Assembly (NCBI GenBank): GCA_026182355.1
Contig: JAPFBL010000572.1
Coordinates: forward strand, 213,667-277,666
Source of the DNA: Hermatobates lingyangjiaoensis
Lineage: Eukaryota > Arthropoda > Insecta > Hemiptera > Hermatobatidae
Reading direction: 5' to 3'
Length of the DNA: 64,000 bases
In this document: in pieces, positions 55,966 through 64,000 of the stretch
How positions within the stretch are numbered: the stretch's first letter is position 1
Layout: every line of letters starts with the position of its first letter
Notes under the pieces: model-generated
Told to the model about the DNA's origin: nothing
Seen by the model: the letters and a program-made list of their open reading frames with translations, nothing else
The model's database searches: none
Made by a program: the position numbers and the translations under genes

Positions 55966-56178
55966 TTGTCCATATTTATTAAAGTGTTTCAAAAAAGTGT
56001 CTCAATGTTCTTTGGGCAACTGATTTGGGAATTACCACCTTGTATTCGTAAGACTGTCAGGAGACTGGAACAGCTTAGTTTGAAAGTCGTTAATGCCGAA
56101 GCTGCGATACATTTCAACAAAATATGCCTCCAAGAAGATTTGCTGCCAACCTATACTAATATATATATATATATATAT
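55966..56178 (+). pseudogene. PLE N-terminal tag ending in (TA)n
   Basis: Open frame MSIFIKVFQKSVSMFFGQLI, then WELPPCIRKTVRRLEQLSLK, VVNAEAAIHFNKICLQEDLL, PTYTNIYIYIY into the (TA)n run at 56159-56179. The second methionine (SMFFGQL) aligns with the MSLGQ start of the other tags. No RT follows. Confidence 0.75.
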
Positions 56179-56274
56179 CAGATTGAATTTACGGCCTATT
56201 GTTTTTTTAATAATTTTTTGAATCCAAAAAATTAATTATAATATATATATATATATATATTATATATAATATAT

Positions 56275-56466
56275 AAAGATTTCACATAAACACGTGAAAT
56301 AACGATCAATGATCAAACCACAGTAATAAATGGGAAAACCACACTAAGTTCTTTCAACCGTAACAAGCGGTCTTCCTGAGAGTCATTTGGGTTTTTGACT
56401 CTGACGAAGACCGCTTGTTACGGTTGAAAGATCTTAGTCTTGTTTTGCCATTTCATATTGTGGTTC
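56275..56466. repeat. Inverted pair of family A terminal repeats
   Basis: Minus arm at 56275-56385, plus arm at 56388-56466, flanked on the left by (TA)n (56241-56275). The plus core is intact (CTGACGAAGACCGCTTGTTA, GGTTGAAAGATCTTAGTC). The minus core has drifted (AGTTCTTTC in place of AGATCTTTC). Confidence 0.78.
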
Positions 56467-56499
56467 ACGATTCACGATTGTGGATTCACGATGAATCAC

Positions 56500-56625
56500 A
56501 AACACAGAACTAAGGAACAAACACACTTACGGTCTCTAATTTTCGGTTGAACCGTCATCAGGAGAGTTGAGAAAGGGACACCAAGCGCACTTGTGAAGCG
56601 ACGGTTGGGTCTCCAACCAATTCAT
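56500..56625 (-). repeat. Single family C terminal repeat
   Basis: Minus-strand copy with the family C flank (CAAGCGCACTTGTGAAGCG on the plus strand) and an intact core at 56533-56566. Confidence 0.7.
56533..56566 (-). ncRNA. Hammerhead-like core, family C, best copy
   Basis: Minus strand: helix I UCUC before the box pairs with GAGA after the cleavage position (four pairs). CUGAUGA (56561-56555), an extra C, helix II GGU/ACC around UCA, GAAA (56544-56541), palindromic helix III AAUU, A17 at 56537, G1.1 at 56536. It has every core residue and the cleanest helix I among family C copies. Confidence 0.62.
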
Positions 56626-57572
56626 CATCATCGTCAAACGTTTGTTGTCCTTTTGGATCGTTTTCCTGTTTACAATATATATATCCTTGATTCGGTACTC
56701 AATACTGGTAATGTAACTTACTTTCGCTATGGTCATAGTTTTATTTTTATTCTGGAATATGTATATTAAATATTATACTATCAAGAAATATATAAAACAT
56801 TCCTGTCAATAAAATATAGCTTACAATAAAGTTCATATTTCTTTTAAATACTTACAGTTATGTGTGTCTCTAAATGGCAACAATTAACATTATATATGGT
56901 TTATTATGATGGTAAATAAGTATTATATATAAATAATATCCATCTTCAGTACACCTCTATAAGAGAACTACATATAAATTTAATTTGGTTAACTATTTTT
57001 TTGTTAAATTATAATTGCTTTGTGTTGCATAAGAAGAAAATATGACGTCCCTTAGAACTATATTTGTTTCTTTTTTCAATATACGCTAAGTTTGAATCTT
57101 TAAACTTATTATTAACATAATTCAGTTTATTTTGGTTTTGCATTAGTTTATTTAATTATATAATATTAATACAGTTTTCAGCTTAGCTTAAATAATAGTT
57201 AAAGCAGTTAATTATGTAGATCGATAAGCTGTAAAAGAGAAACAAGTGTGGAAATCTGAATAAGAGATTAATTCAAAGGTTTAATAATAAATCAAGCGGC
57301 CCAAAGTGAACAGAGATTTAACTAAACTTAACAATATTATTGTTAAACACTAACATTTGCAGAACCTCGAGCATGTCTCACGCAAATAGTAAAATATTGC
57401 ATTTTAATTATTAATATTCATTATTGATTTTATTTGCCGGTTTCCTAATAAATATTGACACTTTTCTGTAAATGTCTAGTCCATCACGTCTATTAGCAAT
57501 TTAAATATAGTTAATGAGTTATTTTCACTGAGATTAGTAATATTATGATTAGTAGTAATACTAATTTGTATA
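56626..57572. other. Unassigned AT-rich DNA
   Basis: No signal recognised. Confidence 0.4.
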
Positions 57573-58385
57573 TTGGATGGAGAGTTCTACCGCTTTCGGG
57601 ACCTTCTGGTTCCCAGTTTTCAGTTCCTAATGAAGATGAAACCAGGAGGACCTGAAACCGGTCGAGTTCTCCAACAAACTATTGGTTATATGTATTCGGG
57701 CGGGACTGTTGTGGCTGGTTTGTGGTGGGCATGGGCCGGCCTAACCAGTTCCGGCGCGTTACCGTCTGGATGTTTCTCCTATTTTCTCCCTGCACCTTTT
57801 CTTGTTACCTCTGACTCTTTACCTAACTTACCTAATCTTTGCTATCTCTCAACTCGCTATTAACTGTTACCCTTGTATTTTCCAATTTAATATTTACCCT
57901 GTAACCCTTGATGATCCCTTTCATCAAGTAACCAACAGTCTCTCTAGAGATTAAGGGGCATATGTTTTATTCGGACGTGGCTAGTTGTGGCGGACGAGGG
58001 TCTGCCCGGCAAGTCGCGGCGTGCTACCTTCTGGATGCTTCTCCTACTTCTCTCTGAATCCTTTCTTGCTATCTCTGACTCTTTCCCTAACTTACCTTCT
58101 TTACTATCTCTCAACTGGCTATTAAGTGTTACCCTTGTATTTTTTCAATTTAATTTTTCCCCTGTAATCATTGATGAATCCTATTATCAAGTAACCCTCA
58201 GTCCATTTTAGAGACTAACTGGCATAACCTTAAAAGCTTTCGTTGATGTAGGTCGTGGAAGCCCGCCTCCGCCAGGTCCACCTTGGGCACTTCACGAGGA
58301 CCGTTTCGTTGGGCATCATTAGTGAGGGGACGGTTGGTTCTAATGACGTAGCGAAAGGGCTCCACGTTAAAAAAAACAACAACCT
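57573..58385 (+). mobile_element. Retroposon-like block with tandem duplication
   Basis: A GC-richer block contains two related units of about 270 nt (from about 57697 and 57967). They share GGATGTTTCTCCTATTTTCTC-type text, ACTCGCTATTA/ACTGGCTATTA and CAAGTAACC. It ends near an A-rich AAAAAAAACAACAAC. At its start CTAATGA, GAAACCGGTC and G (57627-57664) look like a decayed hammerhead with helix III ACCGGU and C17. The open frame there has no known domain. Confidence 0.5.
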
Positions 58386-58854
58386 ATTCTGCTTTATCAT
58401 GGTGTGGCTGAAAGGCCGAGGAACATGAATAAATCAAAACAGGTTCTCCAAGAAATATACAAGGTATAACAGTCAATATTTCCCCCGATTCTTGCAATTG
58501 TTGAAATTTGATGATTTATTATGACCACCTACTCCATTAATAGGATGACTACAGACGTATTGTTGGCCATATCTAATTAATTTTAATGTATGTCTGGAAA
58601 GAAGCTTTTGTTACTTCGTAGTAAAATATTAATCTATTCATAATTATTTTTGACACATACTATGTTAAGAATTATTCTCGCCGTTACTGGCTGCTTTAAA
58701 AAAAAAATAAAATAAAAAATTATGGTATCATAGAAAAGTAAGTTTAATGATCATATGTTTTTATTTTTAAGGATTATAAATAGAATAAAACATGTTCATA
58801 AAATCAAAATATTTCTTAATTTCGTTTCAAAATTTCCTTTGAAATTTTGACCCT
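58386..58854. other. Unassigned AT-rich DNA
   Basis: No signal recognised. Confidence 0.4.
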
Positions 58855-58989
58855 CCGTTGGGTCTCCAACCGTCTCTGAATCAGTGCGCTTGGTTTCCCT
58901 CTCTTATCTCTCCTGAAGACGGTTTAAACCGAAAATTAGAAACTGTAAGTGTGTTCTTTTGATTTCTCTATGTTTCTTTTTCTATATTG

Positions 58990-58990
<1 letters not shown>
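58855..58990 (+). repeat. Single family C terminal repeat
   Basis: GTCTCCAACCGTCTCTGAAT, CTGAAGAC (C3 at 58913), GGTTTAAACC hairpin, GAAA (58931-58934), AATT, A17, then the edge TATTGAACTATATATATA into (TA)n 58992-59027. Helix I has one mismatch. Confidence 0.7.
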
Positions 58991-59027
<37 letters not shown>

Positions 59028-59145
59028 CAAGATTTCACATAAACATGTGAAATAACAATCAAACCACAATATGAAGTGGGGAAAAAAGACTAAGATCTTT
59101 CAACGGTACTAAGCGGTCTTCGTCAGAGTTAAAATCCCAACTCAG
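59028..59145 (-). repeat. Single family A terminal repeat
   Basis: Minus-strand copy starting at the (TA)n run: tail hairpin TTTCACATAAACATGTGAAA, AAGATCTTTCAACGG, TCGTCAGAG. One helix II base differs. Confidence 0.68.
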
Positions 59146-59629
59146 TTTTCAATTATTCATAAGATAACAGTATTTAAAAAAAAAAATAGAAGAAATATCA
59201 ATGAGACACAAGTTTTATTCATAAATTTAGTACTATGATCACTGTAATAATAAAACTATTAGTTAACCTGGAACTAGGAAAGTTTTCTAATGCCATGAGT
59301 ATGCCATGAAGCAAAAAGAAAATCAATAGCAAATTGTTCTAATATTCATTAGAAACAGAAAACCATTCATTAAAATTCATTATCTAAAACAATCCAGTAC
59401 TTAACACAGCATAGGGTTTTTAAACTAAATAAATAATTCTTAAATGAATGCCATCTCCTCACTGTACTATGATTAATCAAACATTGGACCTCTTCATTCT
59501 TTAACCAGTGCAGCTTGTGTGTACAGTAGGATTAAAATTCCATGGGACGTTCTTCTGAAATCAACGCTTCTAGATTACATAGAATATGTAATTTTTTGAT
59601 GATGTATTAACTACCGTTTTAACACTACT
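59146..59629. other. Unassigned AT-rich DNA
   Basis: No signal recognised. Confidence 0.4.
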
Positions 59630-60061
59630 AATATGTAAGCCCCCGCAGCTTGCAGCTTTGTTGGAGGAGGGCCTAGTCGGTGCCTTCGGGGAGGTGGTTA
59701 ACAAATATTTTAATTTACTGAGTTGATTATGATAGCCTGTATTATCTGTGTGCTCTGATGGCAATTGCTCTGTTGTCATTGTGGTTATTTTGTTGTTGTA
59801 AAGTTGTTGTATATTTGTACTATATTTGCATAACATAGTGGAAGTTTTGGTTTACTGAGTTGAATTATAATAGCCTGTATTATCTGTATACTCTAGTGGC
59901 AATTACTCTGTTATCATTATAGTTATTTTGTTGTTGTTAGTTATTATATATTTAAGCTGTATTTGCATAGCATGATGGAGATTGTTGTGTAGCATTGAAG
60001 ATTTTGAAGCGTGTGGTGCCTTCGGGTGGAGCATGCTGTTCTCTGACAATAAAAAAAAAAA
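59630..60061 (+). mobile_element. Retroposon 3' end with duplicated unit and poly(A)
   Basis: Two units of about 137-146 nt (starting near 59704 and 59850) share GATAGCCTGTATTATCTGT, GGCAATTGCTCTGTTGTCAT-type text and ATTTGCATA. The block is framed by GGTGCCTTCGGG-like text on both sides. It ends CAATAAAAAAAAAAA, where an AATAAA signal merges into poly(A). The coding part is missing and the family is unknown. Confidence 0.6.
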
Positions 60062-60400
60062 CACTACTAATATAATTGTTTTCATACTTGTGTTCGTCTA
60101 TAAAAAGGATGTGACATAAGTACCGATTACTAACGCCACACTTATAGACTTTCTATAAGGTAGGGGATGTGACCCATTTATCATTCAGCACAACGATATG
60201 GGTAAATAACGTTATAGAGTTTAATACTTGATCGGGAATCCTCAATTTAGCCTAAATGAAGTGAATTTAAATTAGAGATATTTAATGATTACCTGACATC
60301 GTACAGGTTCGAAAGCAACGGTTTGATGTCCTATCCGAAGGATGATGTGCCAAATATTTTCATCTCCACACAGTAGTGTAGCAAAAAATTTTGCTTCCCG
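60062..60400. other. Unassigned DNA
   Basis: No gene or repeat recognised. Confidence 0.4.
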
Positions 60401-62199
60401 GGACAGTCGTAAGATTTGGACCCCCCCACCACCCAATGCCGTTGATAATCCGTTAACATTCAAAAGACCAGAGCGTCCTGAAAATATTTATTTGCATGTA
60501 ATAACAATAACAGATATAATTTTAGACTGCTTTCATTGGTCCCAGACTTAAATCTTATTGTAGTACTCTTATACATATACAGTCATCATCAAAGAAAACC
60601 AAAGATTTCTCAACACAAATACATATAGTTTAAATCATAGAAAAATTGTTAAATTAAATTAACTAGCAACGCAAATAAATATAATGAATTTCACCCCTAT
60701 TAAAAAAAACTAATTTTAAACAATTTAAAATAAATTTATTTTTAATTTGCAAAATTATGTTAAAATGCAAAAACTATTAACAAGAAAAAATACATTTTAA
60801 TTAGTTTACAGGAATTTTTTAATTTTTTTTCCTTTTTTTTTAATTTTTTTTCTTTTTTGTTTACTTCCCCCTTGGACCCCCCCCCCCCTTTAAAACCCCT
60901 TTTACTGAAAGTTAGGTCTGAAAAATAAAAGTTCAAGTTCCAAATGTCCGAAGGCTGGGTTACCCGTAATTAATACCCACATGTTTTTTTAAAAGTAAAA
61001 AAAAAATTCCAGGGACAAAAAATTTGGCGTATAATTTGTTTTCCTTTTTTAACCCGATTTTAATATCCTTAGTGGTCCTATACCTTGCAAATCCTAGGCT
61101 TTTTCTACATTTTTAAAGTTATACTTAGGTCGGTAACGATTTATGGGGATTTTTTGTCCCAATTATTAGTTTTTCCAATGTTAGATATTAATTCCAAATT
61201 TAAAAAACTGTGAAAAGTGAATTGGCTAATATTTTTAAAAAAAAAAGGATTTAGTTTTAAACATGGCCAAAAAAAAAAAAATTAATTAAAAATAAAGTTC
61301 AGAATTTTTTGGTGATATAATTATGCAAAAAATTTAAAAAATTGAAAAAAATTAGGTAAAATTTTAAAAAAAATTATTAAAAACTAATAACTGAGTCCAA
61401 AGAAAGAAAACACAGACAATAAAAAAAGTATTAAATTCATATAAGATGCAAAGGGGGTTAAAGGTAAATAATTAAAGGATAATTTTATTTTAATAGAAAT
61501 TCTAACAAGAGAAAACTTGAAAAACTTCTGAGCATATTAGGCATAATTATAATTAAAAAAATGACATTGGAAGAGCCTAAAAAAAAATTCTCCCGGTATA
61601 AACTTGGAAAATCCATTTGATACAATTAGAAACCAATATCCAAGCTTGTTTAAGGGTGATGAAATAATATATATTGGAAAAAAATATTGGGATGATAAAT
61701 ATGCAAATATTTAAATCGTAATCAAAGTTTTTAATTATGAGTAAACTAAATTATTAATTGCGGTAGCATTCAATTTCAATCTATTTGCTGGTGTTGTGGT
61801 CTCACTAATATAAGATTTACTAATTGGGAAAATTATACAAAACTGATAATTAATTACATATGAACTCTGATTCTTATTTATGTAACTATAATCATAAGTA
61901 GTCAAACTTTAGAACTTTCCAGGGCTAATAAACTTATATATCAAAATGTAGCCTCCAGTGGATTGGTACCTTTAATTCAATTACTAATGAAGTAAATTTG
62001 TCAGTGGGAGTGACTATAATATGTGTGCTTTTCTTTACTGAGTTTAGGACTTGGGTAGGCCATTGGTTAACATTTTTTGGTGGTAGATCCTGGAATTGTA
62101 AATTCTTTTGATCTTTTCTCAAAAAAGATTTATTAATATTTTAAATTAATTTTAATTTTAATAAAAATTACCAAAGTCTCTAAGGAGATTCAGTGAATC
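60401..62199. other. Unassigned DNA with inflated homopolymers
   Basis: Unusually frequent runs of one base (for example GGACCCCCCCCCCCC near 60885, and many A or T runs of 8-12) suggest base-calling noise or real low complexity. No reliable frame can be read. Confidence 0.45.
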
Positions 62200-62375
62200 G
62201 GGTAAAGTTGGGAACTTTAAAGGGCCCCTACCCTGGTTAACAAACCCTACTGAAACACAATTCAATTGGGCAAAATTTAGGACTTCCAATTAGAATAATC
62301 ATTGAGCGGTATCAGAAAGGGAGAATTGTTGGTCTTTGTAAGTTTTTTCGTGGGCCAGCCACTGCAACTTAACCT
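62200..62375 (+). repeat. Degraded subfamily 2 SINE tail
   Basis: CAATTGGGCAAAATTTAGGA, GTATCAGAAAGGG and CCAGCCACTGCAACTTAACC follow the tail of 7451-7772 in order, with many small changes. The tRNA head is not recognisable. Confidence 0.65.
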
Positions 62376-62458
62376 AATAAATGAAACACTTCAGGAGACC
62401 TTAGAGATAATCACGGAAAAAGTAACGATAAAAAGACTTAAGGACAAAAACTTAAAGG

Positions 62459-62570
62459 AGGTAATATGCAATATACAAGGTAATATGACAATGCACGAGG
62501 TGATATGACAATGAACGAGGTAATATGACAATGCATGAAGTAATATGACAATGAACGAGGTAATATGACA
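62459..62570 (+). repeat. Minisatellite, 20-bp unit
   Basis: About 5.5 units of AGGTAATATGACAATGAACG. Variants alternate GCAC, GAAC and GCAT at one site. Confidence 0.88.
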
Positions 62571-64000
62571 TATAAGTCTTTTTAATACTCCCCCGAATAT
62601 AATTAAAAAATAAAATTAGAAGCTTTAATTAAAAGAAAAAGTAAATATATGAATACCATTCTGATTTCAAGTAATTCCTAAGGTACAATATGCATATATT
62701 AAACAAACTTTAGCAAATATTATTGCACTAAATGAAATGAAAATAGTTTCAGAATTGGAAAACTTAGTTGTGAAATTATTTAAATAAATAAATAGCATAT
62801 TTCACCTTAATTTGAGTGGTTTCATTATTTGCAAGTCAGAAACAAATGTATTTACAAGCTCAATGTGAATGACCAACCAAAAGGATATTTTCATAATGTT
62901 GTATTCGTGGATGAAAATAGATGGCTCTATTGATTTTGTTCTTTATTTGCACAATTTTTTTTGCAAGAAAATCTGTCAAAAATCAATACTGTGAGGGGAC
63001 ACTGCGATGAGTTTTTATTTTTTAATTCTCCTGAGGGCATTTTTATATTTTTTTTTAATTCTACACATCTATAAAACAGGAATCAAACATGAACACTTTA
63101 TATATTATCTTTTTTGCATATGTATTTACTTCTAATTTCATTCGGTTTTTTATATTAAAAGTTAATATTAATTTATACAATTATCGAGGAACTGATAATT
63201 TTGGAATCCTTTATTATGTAAATAAAAAAAGTTATTTTTCATTAATAACTGGGTGGATGATTTTGATCTTGAGTTTTGTGTCAATAAAATAAATGCTTTC
63301 TTGATGAAAGAAGTATTTGGTTTCAAAGAACATGTGATACTCGTTAATTAAAAAAATATCTACTTCTGGCATAATATTTAAAAAATTGTTTAATTATGTG
63401 TTCAAATTAATTATATTACGAAATGATAAACAACTGGCGCTATATGTTTAATTTTGCAAAAACATGTGCATCAATGTAAGAAGTATGTTTTGCAAATAAC
63501 ATTTAAATCTTTAACAGTTTTATTTAAATAATGTCAATTCTAGAATTAATGTTTCAGTTTACTTGGAAAAAAGTGAATTATATAATGCTCGGAATCATTA
63601 TTTATAAAAAAAAATGTAAGAAATGTTTGAATTTAGAGGGTCGGGAACGATTAAGAGTTACTCTGCTCAGGGTTTCCTGGGAAATGGCATTTAGGTCTGT
63701 TTTGAAAGTTTTAATGATTTTAACTTTTAATGGGAAAGTGTTGAAGTGTTGGGCCGTCGTAGTAGGACATTAGAGACAAATGGAGGCGGACTGACAGAAG
63801 AGACTGGGGGCTAGGAATCTCAACGACTATGGCCAATTTCAAACCCGATTTCACTTGAAGCTCTCATCGGCGTTTAAAAGCAGAAAAAAAAAAACAGTGC
63901 ATGGGCAAGCCTGGTCTGCCAAATGACTGTATTTAGTCAACGTTGACATTCATCTGAGGGGGTCAATTTATAAAAGTACCTTTACCGAAAGATATAAATT
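62571..64000. other. Unassigned AT-rich DNA
   Basis: Short open frames at 63089 and 63531 have no motif. 63650-63960 is GC-richer, and a poly(A) run lies at 63882-63893. Confidence 0.35.

Overview
This window looks like non-genic DNA from an invertebrate animal nucleus. It is very AT-rich, most reading frames are closed by stops, and there are no operons or ribosome binding sites. Long (TA)n microsatellites are everywhere, and nearly every recognisable protein fragment comes from a transposable element. An arthropod (for example an arachnid) or a mollusc would fit, but the species cannot be fixed from this sequence. No intact host gene was found. The best host-coding candidate is one possible internal exon at 23944-24069.

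The dominant content is a graveyard of Penelope-like retroelements (PLEs). Five stretches encode the end of the reverse transcriptase and/or the GIY-YIG endonuclease: 25243-25447 minus, 26447-26808 minus, 26938-27366 plus, 32249-32638 minus and 41940-42496 plus. About ten short stretches encode a shared N-terminal peptide ending LLPxYTNIY, and most of them stop at a (TA)n run. Around these lie dozens of non-coding terminal repeats in about ten sequence families, labelled A-L here. Many occur as head-to-head inverted pairs, and many contain a hammerhead-ribozyme-like core: a CUGANGA box, a short hairpin and GAAA. Helix III in these cores is a 4-6 nt self-complementary block with no loop, which points to a dimeric ribozyme. 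In family A the link is direct: GIY-YIG frame, 3' UTR, ribozyme, then (TA)-rich DNA (41940-42735).

Other mobile DNA includes tRNA-headed SINEs (721-1022, 6518-6815, 7451-7772, plus fragments). There is a deleted Tc1/mariner element with long terminal inverted repeats and a TA target duplication (8941-9640). A LINE tail with an RNase H domain lies at 16352-17056, and a Helitron helicase relic at 29790-30230. Three further retroposon tails are present, two ending in poly(A) and all without an identified coding part.

Layout: 1-8 kb holds SINEs and PLE relics. 8.9-9.6 kb is the mariner copy. 10-15 kb holds PLE terminal repeats, 16-17 kb the LINE, and 19-24 kb repeats plus the exon candidate. 24.9-28 kb and 31.5-32.7 kb are PLE bodies, with the Helitron at 29.8-30.2 kb. 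A 57-bp minisatellite spans 35.5-36.1 kb. 38-43 kb holds PLE repeats and the best GIY-YIG frame. 47-50.4 kb and 52.7-56.6 kb are dense clusters of PLE repeats nested in (TA)n. 57.5-60.1 kb holds retroposon tails. From about 60.4 kb to 62.4 kb the sequence has inflated homopolymers that may reflect poor base quality. These parts do not form a pathway; together they record repeated insertion of self-cleaving retroelements into TA-rich targets.
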